Below, in pieces: positions 1-10,752 of a stretch of 45,671 nucleotides of DNA (position 1 is the first letter of the stretch; each line of letters opens with the position of its first letter). A program made the translations under genes and the position numbers. This DNA is from Paramacrobiotus metropolitanus (lineage: Eukaryota > Tardigrada > Eutardigrada > Parachela > Macrobiotidae). The notes below the pieces were generated by a model. That model did not search any database and was not told the origin of the DNA. It was given only the letters and a program-made list of their open reading frames with translations. Where the stretch lies: NCBI RefSeq assembly GCF_019649055.1, contig NW_026570554.1, forward strand, positions 1-45,671, written 5' to 3'.

Positions 1-148
1 TTGGTACCGAACCAGCTTTCAACCATTTTTTTCGAATTTTAAATTAAGTAATTTTTAAAACCATTTTTTTTTAAAAACAGATCTTTAACCATTTTTTGAA
101 ATTCATTTTAAAATTTGAAAAAATGGTAGAAAGCTGGTTCGGTACCAA
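1..148. mobile_element. Palindromic MITE-like element
   Basis: The first about 43 bases (starting TTGGTACCGAACCAGCTTTC) recur in inverted form at 105-148 (ending GAAAGCTGGTTCGGTACCAA). The AT-rich middle contains further ACCATTTTTT-type repeats. A short element made almost entirely of its own inverted repeats and without an ORF is typical of non-autonomous DNA transposons. The left flank lies outside the window, so a target duplication cannot be tested. Confidence 0.7.
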
Positions 149-418
149 AACGATCTTCATAGTAATGTGTGTTTTCGTGCAAAATTGGAAGAGCATCGGT
201 TCATAATGAGATTTTTGGTACACCTCCGCGCGTTTAAACTTTCTGGGATTTTATTTCATTAATAACTCCCGAACCGGATGATGCGCGCGCAAACGGTATT
301 CACGCCTACGTATACAAATCCTTTGGCTAAAAAATGTCATAAAGGAATGCAAAAACGTGTTTTAATTTTAATTATGTTACCTGAACGTTTTCCAGATATA
401 AGGGGCTTTCAGAGGCGC
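149..418. other. Intergenic, no gene seen
   Basis: AT-rich sequence between two MITEs. The only open frames are short and start at arbitrary places. I see no RNA gene or strong motif. Confidence 0.5.
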
Positions 419-572
419 AGGCAAGCGTTCCTTGTACTTGCTGCCGTCACCCGCCTGGAGTGCGTCGTTACGGCATTACATACGGTTAAATCAGGCGTAC
501 ATAAGCACCATGTTTAGCCACAACGTAAAACTTCTGCCGGGTGACGGCAGCAAATACAGGGAGTGCTTGCCT
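419..572. mobile_element. Palindromic MITE, copy 1
   Basis: The ends are inverted copies of each other: AGGCAAGC..TGTACTTGCTGCCGTCACCC on the left and GGGTGACGGCAGCAAATACA..GCTTGCCT on the right. The middle contains CATACGGTTAAATCAGGCG and CACCATGTTTAGCCACAACG. The same ends and middle recur at 40646-40836 in the same orientation, so this is a dispersed family. There is no coding potential; small ORFs crossing it (278-644) are by-products. Confidence 0.75.
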
Positions 573-1058
573 CAGCCATTGAGTTCCCTCCATATGTTAC
601 GTACTTCCCTGTTTTTGTTTTGTATATCACACCAAACCAAATGAAACATGTACATAATATGCTTTGCACGTCATCTCCAGAGAAATTAATTTGAAGGTCT
701 TGTTCATTTGCTTAGCAGTACAGTATACGAGGCTTCGCTCAAGTGTTATAGCACGACATTATTAGAACAACTCTGTCATCCATTTTGCAACGCAAGCTGG
801 ATGTTTGCTGTGCTGTTCACCGCATAAGTGTATTAGTTTATGTACGGGTTGTTTCCTTCCTGTGTTAAGCGTTGCAGACATGCGCCATAATTTTTGGCGC
901 GCTGTAAATTAAAAATGCGTAAAATGTATGCGGATGTATCTAAATTTAATTTATTTTAAATTTTGGTTTAGCATTTTTTGTCGCATGGTTTGCTTTAAAC
1001 ACACAATCTAAGAAAACGTAATCATCTATGCATAATACATAAATCATGTATTTAATTA
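573..1058. other. Intergenic region and 3' flank of the membrane-protein gene
   Basis: AT-rich sequence without a supported gene. On the minus strand an AATAAA hexamer lies at 955-950, about 104 nt beyond the stop codon of the gene at 1059, and is a plausible polyadenylation signal for it. Confidence 0.4.
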
Positions 1059-3706
1059 TCACTGAGCCCCAAAAGGGCATTTTCGCACTGGCTCCCGCCA
1101 GTCGGCCCAGTAGTCTACAGAATCAAACAGTAACACGTGCGCATTATTGAAAAACTGGTATTCTGCCGGATCAGGAAAGACATTTCCTTCTCCATCGGCT
1201 TTGTTCATTGTCCACTGGATGCCCGCATAAAGGTCAGGTTTTAGTGCGAATGTCATGTCCATCGAGAAGTCTTCAGTGCGATTCAACATGCACTCCATGC
1301 CGCAGTGACTATGCGCATTTCTAAGCCGTCGGAGTTCCGACCAGTAAGCGTTCTGTCGCTTCTCATCCCGAATACCGTGATCGTAGAATTTCGTTTTGTA
1401 GAACAATTGGTACGGAATTTGTTTTCCCAAAAGCGATTGCGAGTACAGCTTCCTCAAAAACCAGTGCATGGAAACCGACAAGTTACTGAGGACAAAGCTA
1501 TTTTTGCAGTCATCAGCGCGATTCATCTCGATCACTGTCTGGCCGTGAAAAACAGTAGACTGCATTTGTATACCTGCCATGATACATTCCTCCGTCGTTT
1601 TCTCTAATGGAATTGATTTTAGCAGGCTGGCATGGTAACTACACAAAAGAAAGTCGTCATTGGTGCCTCTGGTAAAGGACGCCAATATTCGAAGGATCAC
1701 TGCAGACTGCTCATTGTGCACACATTCTTCCAGAAAAGGAACTGGCGGAAGTGGATCAGTAGGCACACTGACAGTAACTGTTGCCTCGTTAACGATGCTA
1801 TCCGTGCCGTGCATGTCACACCAAGCCCACTCACACAGCCAGCAAGGTCGATAATTACAAAAGCGTGTCCGGAAATCTGAGCAAGAGCAGAACACCCATA
1901 ACATGTTTTAAAGGGGGAAGGGAATTTTAAAAAAATTATTTCGTGCAGTTACTCGCTTTACCTGAACATCTTTTACAAATTTGCCTCGTTTCCTGCCCGT
2001 CCTGGTTACGATGGCGAAGCCAGTACTCAGCACGCCCGAAATACAGTTGCAGCGGTAAAACGACCACCAAGTTTAAGCAGTTGCATACGATACCGACAAT
2101 AAAGCTTATTTGTACGAGTTGGAGTTCCGCCGCATCATGACGTCGTGGCCCATAATCACGCTGATCGTGGCGATAATAAATTGGGTACTCCCATTCCCAT
2201 ACTCCTGTTATGATGACATCCAGAACGAACGATAGCAACCCAACGAACTTATGCAAAATCAGACCAAACGTGGTTTTGGAGGTGAAAATTGGCATCAGGA
2301 CATAACTGGCAATAACGATTGATGACTGCTTGAAAAAAGCTTTAGATCTGCCATAGAATCCCTTATTTCGACGGGCCACACTGTCGACTCCTTGCGTGTT
2401 AACACTGCCGTGGCGCGAGCGTTTTCGTACCCATAATTTAGATCCTACCATCCAACTCAAGGAGAAGATTTTTTTAGCATGACTCTCCAACGCAAAGAGT
2501 AAAGTTTTCCCAATCCATTCGTCCAACTCAAAGAGAGAATTTTTTGTAAAAATGTCACACGCCGCCTTCTTTTGCGATTGCGAGGTTTGTATCGTTCAAC
2601 CCAAGCGAAGGATATGTACAGAACCAAGACCATCAAAAGGCTTTCAATACTGAGAACCAGAAGTAGCGCTATCCAGTTATAAGCTGCCAACTGAACCAAG
2701 GACTTATAACGCACTATAATGGAGAAAAAATTCCCTAGTGTCCCGATAATTCTTAAAATGTTGGGTTTCAACAGTTGGTTGACTTCTTCCAGCTCTAGGT
2801 AATCCTTTTCCAGAAATATCCTGTTTTTAAATGCGCAAATTTGGGGAAGTTCAGCCGCCCGAAGTTGCGTCCGTAAAGGGTAATATTTAGCAATCGAAAG
2901 GAACGATGCTACTGCAGTATTCCACATTGTGTTAAAAGGTATCATATTAATTTCCGTCAAAAGCAGCAAAAAGAACAACTGCAAACAGGATTCAAGCTGA
3001 ATCTCAGCCAAGAGTGCATCTTGAATTTGCAAATTTTGAAAGTCAATATCGCGTTTTTGGTCATAGGTGTAGTACGGCTGCGAATCTTTATCTCTTATAA
3101 AACGCTCGTCGCTGATCCAAGCTCGCACAAAAGGCAAAATTCTGCAAAATTCTGCAGTTTGATTGTGTATTTGTTTAGCAGAAAATAATTATCAGATTAA
3201 AAATGGTCAAATAATATAAAATAAATTTACCTGCAGAAAAACGATATCGGATACACATTTGTAACACGTTTTTTAAACTTATTCCAAATGGGCTGCATTG
3301 TAGAGATATCGTCTCTGAATGTATCATTTCTCTTGATCAGTCTTAGACGCTCGGCTCTAGTGAGCATTCGACGTGCCAAGGCCAGGTTAAGCGAGAAGTC
3401 ATCCATCATTTTATTTGGGGAAATATAACTTCGGCGCGTCACAGAAGAGATCACTGGCAAAGCTGGCACTGCCGTAATAACCAGTGCTTGCATTATCACG
3501 GAATTATAGTTGTGCAACTTGTGCCATAGAGTAACAATAAACACGATATCACTGAAGACATCAATAATCGACAAAATCACTGTGATGAAAAGGAACAAAA
3601 ATATCGATCTAAACCACCGCAAAAAGCTGGGTGTTTCATGGTGTAATGTTGGGAAACCGAATAAATAATGTGTATACCAAGAAACGTAAGCTCTTAACAG
3701 ATCCAT
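1059..3706 (-). CDS. Multi-pass membrane protein gene, four exons (XK-like?)
   Basis: Proposed exons on the minus strand are 3706-3231, 3141-2528, 2444-1962 and 1876-1059. They sum to 2391 nt, exactly 797 codons including TGA, which supports the model. Introns are 89, 83 and 85 bp with GT..AG ends; the first and third have good CAG|GTAA donors. Exon 1 encodes hydrophobic helices around SIFLFLFITVILSIIDVF, exon 2 around ESCLQLFFLLLL and NWIALLLVLSIESLLMVLVL, and exon 3 around VGLLSFVLDVIITGVW and FIVGIVCNCLNLVVVLPL. Exon 4 is a long soluble tail; its first 25 or so residues are rich in Cys and Trp. The E-x-x-L-Q-L-type helix in exon 2 recalls XK-family scramblases, but length and tail differ, so the family is uncertain. 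The start is chosen at ATG 3706 because a transposon begins just upstream; an ATG at 3805 inside the transposon end would add 33 residues, and the pre-insertion start may have been ATG 5039-5037. Confidence 0.7.
1877..1961 (-). other. Intron 3 (85 bp)
   Basis: Donor GATGTTCAG|GTAAAGCG is near consensus; acceptor CTTGCTCAG|ATTTCC. The phase-1 junction creates an Asp codon and continues the open frame that runs to the stop at 1059. Confidence 0.8.
2445..2527 (-). other. Intron 2 (83 bp, weak donor)
   Basis: The frame changes here and a GT..AG intron of 83 bp restores it: donor TTTGA|GTTGGACG, acceptor GATGGTAG|GATCT, phase 1. The size matches the other two introns and the total CDS becomes divisible by three. 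The donor is poor, and the sequence around both borders is duplicated (TTGAGTTGGA occurs at both), so a tandem duplication with a frame shift is an alternative. Confidence 0.5.
3142..3230 (-). other. Intron 1 (89 bp)
   Basis: Donor TTCTGCAG|GTAAATTT and acceptor TTTTGCAG|AATTTTGCC. The phase-2 junction joins AG and A into an Arg codon. A second AG ten bases upstream is an alternative acceptor but would change the frame. Confidence 0.75.
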
Positions 3707-3712
3707 TACTAC
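3703..3712. repeat. Target-site duplication CCATTACTAC (left copy)
   Basis: Identical to 5015-5024 on the other side of the TIR element. On the minus strand it reads GTAGTAATGG and contains the ATG used as the start of the membrane-protein gene. Confidence 0.85.
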
Positions 3713-5014
3713 GGCAGGGTGTAAAAGGTGGCAGTGGCACCTGCCACTGGCATTTGCCACCGGCAATGGCATGTGCCATTTTGCGACTGGCAAGCGGTAA
3801 AACATGGCAATTTTGAAAAATGTAGAAATAATCAGAAATCAGTCAGCCATCCAGATAAGTGAATTGTAAAACGAAATTAACGTATAAAAAACACCTTCGA
3901 CGGGTTAGCGTACGAGGTTAACCACTTCCTGCCACGACTTAATTGGTAGAGCAAACCTTTAGGCTTTATCTCAACTGTTACAGTAAACAACCGACAGAAT
4001 CTGAGGAACACGAACCAGGAATCCTAATTTGAAGTCCTAAAGGACCAGTACAAGAACGTTCTTACTTCCAACTTCCGGTCGCAGTTAGTGCGCGGGTCAA
4101 TAAGATCTAAGGGCACTCAGTTGCCAGCCTAAGACCTGTATCACCCCTACCAATGCAGTGAGCGCTCTAACGCCGCAAAATAGACTTATATTGTAATAAG
4201 TTTTAATGTTTTTCGTGTTTTTGGGTTTTTCTGGCTTTGTGACACTTTATCGGTATGGCTTCTTAGAGCTTCTTAATTTTTTACCTGGTTTTCTAGTACC
4301 GGCAAGCAAGCTGCCTTTCAGCAAAACTGTTTCTGCAAAACGCCGCCCAACAGAATTGAAGAAAAGTGAATTGTCGGTTAGCATTCTTTCGTACTGCAGA
4401 TTGTTTTCGTCAGTAGCACAGTACGTCGTTAAAAAATATTGCGAGGCGAATCAGAGGCCGGAAAAGCGCAATATCGTCGAAAACCCCAACTTCCCATGTA
4501 CAGTATTTCCGGCCCCGGCTTAAGACATGCTGTATAGTCTGTTAGGATGCATACTCAGTGTTGCGAGTTTCATAAAGTACAGAAAACCGAATAACATGAA
4601 ACAAAACTAAAGAAAACATAAGAAAACATACTGAAAAGTAAGAAAGCATAAGAAATTAAGGAAATTTATCTATTTTTGAATTTAGGAATTTTCAAAAATT
4701 TCGAACATTTAAGACATAAAATAATTTTAAAGAAACTTTCGTGATACATAAATTTACTTTGCAGCGTTGCAGCGTTCATTCCGGTGGTAAGCGCGGTACG
4801 TCGTTGATTAGCCGCAGACAAGTATCTGAAGGTGTAGAATTATCTTTATTGAAATCGATTCCGTTTTTAGATTACTTTTGTTGAAGGCAGACTGATTTCT
4901 AATTTTTTCTGCACTTTTAAAAATTGCCATGTTTTACCGCTTGCCAGTGGCGAAATGCCACTGCCGGTGGCAACTGCCAGTGGCAGGTGCCATTGTCACC
5001 TTTTACACCCTGCC
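3713..5014. mobile_element. 1.3-kb TIR DNA transposon (non-autonomous) at a start codon
   Basis: The ends GGCAGGGTGTAAAAGGTG and its inverse begin inverted repeats of about 130 bp (3713-3848 and 4887-5014). The repeats are rich in TGCCA/TGGCA palindromes. The interior is AT-rich with one 105-aa ORF (4206-4523, plus) of no recognisable family, so no transposase is evident. The element is flanked by a perfect 10-bp direct repeat. A target duplication of 9-11 bp would fit Mutator-like elements, but superfamily assignment is inference. Confidence 0.85.
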
Positions 5015-5024
5015 CCATTACTAC
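5015..5024. repeat. Target-site duplication CCATTACTAC (right copy)
   Basis: Matches 3703-3712 exactly. Upstream on the minus strand the gene frame stays open for seven more codons to an ATG at 5039-5037 and is then closed by a TGA, so the original start codon was either that ATG or the one in this repeat. Confidence 0.85.
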
Positions 5025-5408
5025 ATAGTTGGCTTGCATCAGAATATTTGTGTAAAAAACGGATTGGATTCAGAGGGACGCAGGAATCCGGGTATTGCGA
5101 CACACGACACGCCCCTTTCTAGTGGTCTCTCTGTTACAGTTACATGTGTGTGTGAATCGGTATAAATTGGGAAATGTTAAGCGCCAACGTGTGTCACTTG
5201 CTGCGTAAAAAAATTTTCAGCATAAAAGTTTTTCTACTGTATACTTTTGTAACGTTGTGTGGTGACCCATGACCTTTAGCCTTTTGACGCCATCGTGATA
5301 CCGTATGTTTGACAGCAGCTTGCACATGCCTTTGATGCATAAATCGCATCGATTTCACCATGTCTGCGTTTGTTAAAGCATGTGTCGGGTGCGTATGTGC
5401 TGATTGCG
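5025..5408. other. Likely original 5' flank / promoter side of the membrane-protein gene
   Basis: This stretch was adjacent to the start codon before the TIR element landed. No TATA box at a convincing distance and no RNA gene is seen; the gene is now separated from it by 1.3 kb. Confidence 0.3.
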
Positions 5409-5419
5409 CTCAACCAGTT
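5409..5419. repeat. Possible target-site duplication of a foldback element (left)
   Basis: CTCAACCAGTT here recurs in the same orientation at 44559-44569, just outside the inverted 105-bp repeat arrays. Five bases separate it from the clear inverted repeat on the left and about three on the right, so the exact element ends are not certain. Confidence 0.45.
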
Positions 5420-5424
5420 CATAA

Positions 5425-6318
5425 AATGTCCAAGTTAGGACATTAGTGGTTCTATAGGTTTGAACCTATAGACCAGGACAGAAGTGGTTCACCTGGTTCT
5501 GAACCAATTAGAATTAAACACCACAGCGAAATGAGAACTCGAACCAATAGAACCACATAGAACCACCAGTGAACCAGCAGTAAACCACGCACATAGTCAC
5601 TTGCCGACACACTGTCACATTGCCGCTCTACCCCGTGAACCAGGTGAATTTATAGAACCACATAGAACCATCAGTGAACTAGCAGTGAACCACGTTCACA
5701 GTCACTTGCAGACACACTTTCACATTGCCACTCTACCCCGTGAACCAGGTGAACCTATAGAACCACATAGAACCATCAGCGAACCAGCAGTGAACCACGT
5801 ACACAGTCACTTGCAGACACACTGGCACATTGCCACTCTGCCCCGTGATCCAGGTGAACCTATAGACCACATAGAACCATCAGTAAACAAGCAGTGTACC
5901 ACGTACACAGTCACTTGCAGACACACTGTCACATTGCCACTCTACCCCGTGAACCAGGTGAACCTATAGAACCACATAGAACCATCAGTGAACCAGCAGT
6001 GAACCACGCACACAGTCACTTGCAGACACACTTGCCCATTGCCACTCTACCCCGTGAACCAGGTGAACCTATAGAACAACATAGAACCATCAGTGAACCA
6101 GCAGTGAACCACGTACACAGTCACTTGCAGACACACTGGCACATTGCCACTCTACCCCGTGAACCAGGTGAATTTATAGAACCACATAGAACCATCAGTG
6201 AACTAGCAGTGAACCACGTACACAGTCACTTGGAGACACACTTTCACATTGCCACTCTACCCCGTGAACCAGGTGAATCTATAGAACCATATAGAACCAC
6301 CAGTGAAACAGCAGGGAT
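5425..6318. repeat. Foldback-type arm: 105-bp tandem repeats (left)
   Basis: The arm starts AATGTCCAAGTTAGGACATT, itself an inverted repeat, followed by a 10-bp palindrome (TCTATAGGTT..AACCTATAGA, 5451-5472). About seven units of 105 bp follow; the CCCCGTGA landmark recurs at 5631, 5736, 5841, 5945, 6050, 6155 and 6260. The inverse of both the terminus and the units is found at 44161-44556. Because 105 is a multiple of three, the units give open frames (5601-6334) that are by-products, not genes. Confidence 0.85.
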
Positions 6319-6638
6319 CCATTTGGTTCGATGATGCTAATAAAGAAAGCAGAGATATAACGATGGCGCACTTCGACTTTGTGATGTGGCCACTTCGGAG
6401 TCACTTTACTGTGACATTTTGCGCACTGTGTGTTAGTGCCGGAGCATGAGTTAACAAGAGCCTGCTTCGATAATGCTTGCATGATCCCACATGCAGGTGC
6501 AACGAATATAATTCTTTTTTTAGTGGATTTGAATGGCGTTGCTTTCAGCAATCCGCAGTGACTACATCTACAGACTGTACATTCCGCCGTAGTCAGACCA
6601 ATGGATGCCGTCAGGTGAAAAGTGGGCGGCTGAACCAT
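6279..6638 (-). CDS. 119-aa Cys-rich ORF, unknown
   Basis: The ORF has an ATG start and several CxxC-like pairs (CRCSHC near residue 24, CAKC near residue 73), then a segment ending in alternating hydrophobics. The CxxC..R-Y..F.I..G pattern faintly recalls zinc-containing OB folds of RPA-like proteins. The last codons run into the 105-bp repeat array, so the C-terminus may be artificial. It lies inside the proposed foldback element, next to the LTR insertion, and could be a fragment of that element's own gene. Function unknown. Confidence 0.25.
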   Translation of the reverse strand: MVQPPTFHLTASIGLTTAECTVCRCSHCGLLKATPFKSTKKRIIFVAPACGIMQALSKQALVNSCSGTNTQCAKCHSKVTPKWPHHKVEVRHRYISAFFISIIEPNGSLLFHWWFYMVL

Positions 6639-6799
6639 CTTTCTTCCCCACTCAGCAGGAAGGTTGGCGCCGTTTTATTTATTCGCATTGTTTATCCAAC
6701 CACCTTCCTGTCGGCCTATTGCGCGTGCAACATTCGCTTGAAAGGTCGCCACGACATTGCCGAGTCTAGTTTGGCGCTTAGCGTTACTGCAATCACTTC

Positions 6800-6803
6800 C
6801 CTG
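6800..6803. repeat. Target-site duplication CCTG (left)
   Basis: Matches 36705-36708 directly after the other LTR. Four-base duplications are usual for Ty3/gypsy elements. Confidence 0.7.
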
Positions 6804-7242
6804 TGTAACAGACAAGCACGAGGAGATCACGAGTGAGCTTTATTGTACAAATAAAGTGGGACAAATGCTGCGTAATAGCAGGAATGCAAGAACAAAGCAC
6901 TGATGGCTAAATAGGAAGTGATGCTAAAAGTGGTTCTTGAGCGTCTGTCAAGGCGTGAAAGAAGCAACTGGCGGCAAGCACGTGGTGTGAGCCATCAGCT
7001 GTGTGATGATGCGCAGACTGGACTCAATCCAACGCGAGCGTATGAAAGCTGAGTCATACTGCGAGAGAGGGACGAGAGAGCAAGTATGCTCAGTGTGTGC
7101 GCCGCGTATATCCGCTTCAGCGGATATGAGTGCAGTGCAGCAGCACACGTACGTACAGCGAGAGAGGCGATAACGGCAAGCATGAGTGCAAGTACGTCCA
7201 GTGTGGACCGTACGCAGCAGGCGCAGTCGTACGCCTCTGACA
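6804..7242 (-). repeat. 3' LTR (439 bp)
   Basis: Read on the minus strand it starts TGTCAGAG and ends CTGTTACA. It carries a 9-bp-arm palindrome (7108-7127, ATATCCGCT..AGCGGATAT) and, 35 nt from its end, AATAAA (6844-6839) within a CTTTATT..AATAAAG inverted repeat. It has GGA at about 6880 that the other LTR lacks. The minus-strand hexamer near the end fits a polyadenylation signal for element RNA. Confidence 0.95.
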
Positions 7243-10200
7243 TGCCTCTGGGCGGGAATCCGAGCTCCTGCGAAGGATGCTCCGACTCGGTACCGCACCA
7301 GTACTCAACTCTCCAGTCGGACCCAGTGTGGGGTCGCTGGTACGCGTCCTCTAGCAGTGGGAGTCCGGTGTCTGGTCGACCGTCCCTTCTTCACTTCCAG
7401 ACCCATGAGTGGAAACCACTTACGGCCGAGAAATCCGGAAGCCGCTCGTGCGTTTCGTTGGACCGGTGATGCTTCTGTTGGCTGGCTTCTTGCTTCTGTT
7501 GGCAGCGGAGGACAATGTGAAAGAAAATGTAATAAAGTTGTATACAGCGCGAAAGAAAGTATGAAATAAAGTTTAATCACAATTCCAGTGAGCAAAAGGG
7601 GTTACAAAACAGATCTGTTAAAGAGATCGAACTAGAAAAATACAATTCCATTTGTTAGGAGAAATGCTAAAAAAAGTGCAAAAGTCTGTCCGGGGGTCCT
7701 ATTCCGACTAGGATGACGTCCACGGGGCGGTTGAGTCTCCACGGGGTCTCCTGTCCACTTTCATCCGGTAAGTTGGGTCCGGGGCATCGGTTCCCGGGTT
7801 ACCCGTCGTAACCGGTTACGTTCACCGAGGTCGGATAAGCACGGTTAAACACTTACTTCCGACTCGTATCCGTCCGTTCGGGATAGAGAGGCACTGTTGC
7901 GGGTGCAAATGCCGAGGCATCCTCTCTGAATGGGGAATAGGACCAAGGGCGGTTTGACCAAGGTCGGCCTACCAGTAAGTCGACCGGCGGCTGGGGAGAA
8001 TTCGGCTATGTTCCGAATTTTAAAGTCCAGGTCGGAAAAAGCTGTGTGTAAGTCATGCGGCCTGTGTGGTCGTCATGTACAGCAGTTCCGTTCAAAAGTG
8101 GTCGGTTACAACCGTTCAATCTGCTACCACGAGCCTAGTTTGGAGTAATCCGAGTCGAACTGGCTCGAAGCTCCGGTCGGAATTCATGCGATTCATCGGT
8201 GGAAGTGTCCAGTCGACTTCCATCCAATCTGTTGCGTTGTTATCCGACCTTCTGTCGAGGTCGGTTATCCTATCCGTCAGTGGTCGACTAGGGTTAACCT
8301 GCAATAACATGCCCATGTAGGGCAAAACAAGTTCCTTCGAGTCGAATTCGTCCACCGCGGGCAGCTGTCAATCGTTTTCCGTCTTGTTGACCGAGTTGCC
8401 GACTTCCGACTTGTAGTCGGTTATGGTCGACTTTGGGAGGTCGGATGAACGGTGTGTTCATCCGTCCGAAGGTCGAGTCTGTCCGTTAGGAGGTCGGTTC
8501 TCGACTTCCAAATGCCTTTGCCGACTTGTTGTCGTATCCTTCCGACTTCTGTGTGGTCACTTCCGACCTCGGCTTAAGGTCGGTTAGCTATGTCGGAGTT
8601 CGGAGGTCGGCTATTTTCCGACTTCCTCAGGTCGGATAAACTTTGTGTTTTATCCGCCGAAAAGGTAAGTTCCTCCACTGAGAGGTCGATCTCTTACTTT
8701 GAGTTGGTTTTCCGAGCTGTTGTCGCTTACTTCCGACCTCCATTTGCTAACTTCCGACTTCCGTTCCGAGTCGGTCTAGACGACTTGCACCGTTACGCCC
8801 ATGTAGGGCTAGTCGGCACCTGTCGAGTTGACTTGATTCGATGAGCTCTCTGCGTCCGGCTACAGTCGACCGGGTCTCCGTTGTCAGGATGTCCTTCGGT
8901 CAGTTCGGACTGGCAGAAAGACATTCGGCAGCATGACTCCGTTTGTTCTGGGTACATTCCTGACATGAGCTCCAAGTCGGATCCGAGCTACTGTTGGCTG
9001 GTCATACCTCTGGGCGGCCAAGTCCTGTGAGGTAGTTCTCCTTGGCATCTGTTGGCCGAGTGACTGGCTTTTCATCATGCAATTGTGCCCGCTTACGACT
9101 TCAAGGGTCTTTGTGGCCCTGATTGCCGAGCCGAGCTCTTTGGTTTCAAACTTCATGCACATACGAGTCCCTGAGGTCATCAGATCCGATTCTTCCGTCT
9201 TGTTTTGTCGCGAACCTCTGACGCCTAGCCGCTTCTGTTGGGGGTAGGCGACTCATGTCCACGGGGAAAGTTTCTTTGCCGCTGACAAAGGCCATGCTGC
9301 CGCTGGTGTTGCGGCCGCATGATCTTTGTCGACGGGGTTCGTCAGGAGGGTGCGGATCGCGTATTCTAACACGGTCTGCCTAGGATGTTCCATTTGAGTC
9401 ATGGGGAAGCAGGTCGCGGCGGAGTCGTTGGTGTGGTGGCCAAATCACCGTCGCTGTTCCTCTTCAGGGAATAGCAGCACGTTCGCGACGCGCGTAGTCG
9501 TGGTCACCGGTGAATCGGCTGGTTTACCCGATGTTCTCCGGGGGAGACTGCGGTTGATCTCCAGGTACAGAGCCTGTAGGTCTGGGTTCAAACGGAGAAT
9601 CCGGTTAAGTTGCCACGTTACTACTGCCAGCTTCCGTCCATTGTCCGTAGTCGACCTGTGTGGTCGGCTATAATAGGAAGTTATGGTTCAGCGATCTGCA
9701 TCGTTGCAGTTCAAACTTCGGCTTCTCGAAGAGTTCTTTCCAATTTTTCAAAACCGATCTTTGTGATCGACCTGCACAACCGACCTTTGTGGTCGGCTAG
9801 TGCCGCAATATTCGTCATGTATCCATGTTATGGTAAAATACGAAGTTGACCTTTGTGGTCGGCTCCGGTCTCTAGTCGAATCCGAGTCTTCCTGCGCTGT
9901 TGGCGGCTCGGCCGAGGGATTTCCGCTGTTTACACTGGTGAAGGTTGCCCGGCTACCCGGTTCCGAGGTTGGCCACGGGTGCTCGGCAAGCATGACTTAG
10001 AACGCGCGCAGTGACGTGTTCTACGCCATGCTAGCGTAATCCTCTCAGTCTGTGCTCCGGAGTCGGTTGGCCGGAGTAATCTTCGTAGCTGACCATGGTT
10101 AACGGCGTAATCTGTACCATGTAACTGCTGGTCGGCTCCATGTAACGCGGATTGGGGCTTCTGTTGGCTCCGATGGTCGCAGAACGTGGTTGGCGATCTG

Positions 10201-10752
10201 CTGTGTTAGCAGATGATCGTGGTTCGCGATTTGCTAATGCCATGCTGGGGAACTGAGGTCGGTTCGCTCAGTTCTATCCAGGGGATTCCTCGGACGACGT
10301 ACCGGAACGGTGGAAAAGGCCGACTTGTTAGGTCTAACCACTCGTATCCGGGTCAAACCGAAGAATCCGGCTGACTTGTGTAGTCAGCGTTCTGGCAAAG
10401 TCATCGTTGACGTCCGCTGTGTACATGGGTGGTCGGTTTCCGTGAAAAGAACTAAAGAAAAATATCCATTCCGAAGTCGTTTCTCGACGGTGCTGTTTCT
10501 CAGCCAGACTGTTTCCCAGTCGGGTCGTTTCTCGACCGTGCCGTTTCTCGGCGTAAAGTCCCCATAATTATTCCAAATGGGGGATCGAGTTCCAGTGTGG
10601 GAACTCGTTCTTAACTGAGTGGGACTTCGACGGGTTTGTCGCCGCCGAAGTAATCTTCCTCATCTTCGTCGTCCGGGCGAGGTCGGTGATGTGGCCGTAT
10701 GTTCGGATCCCTGGGTTTACAAGTTGCCGGGCCACTCCGTTGAGACGTCAAG
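7243..10752 (-). other. 3' region of the retrotransposon, no long ORF
   Basis: 3.5 kb between the last ORF and the 3' LTR. It is packed with GTCGG/CCGAC pentamers and contains at least eleven hairpins between 8311 and 10388, the densest cluster in the element. Short minus-strand frames at 10243-10031, 9993-9748 and 9180-8884 look somewhat protein-like (SYEDYSGQPTPEH) and may be remains of coding sequence. A normal purine tract before the 3' LTR is not obvious (CCCAGAGGCA only). Confidence 0.55.

Noticed and set aside
1059-1904. Separate single-exon gene starting at ATG 1904
   Set aside because: A good GT..AG intron joins this frame in phase to the upstream exon, and the ATG lies within that intron.
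3935-3970. tRNA-like A box (TTAATTGGTAGAGC)
   Set aside because: No matching B box at the right distance and no cloverleaf could be found; it lies inside the TIR element.
5545-6318. CRISPR array
   Set aside because: The 105-bp units are contiguous without spacers, and the genome is eukaryotic with introns.
5601-6334. Two long plus-strand ORFs encoding His/Pro/Glu-rich repeats
   Set aside because: They are translations of 105-bp tandem repeats whose length is a multiple of three. The same happens in reverse at 43892-44395.
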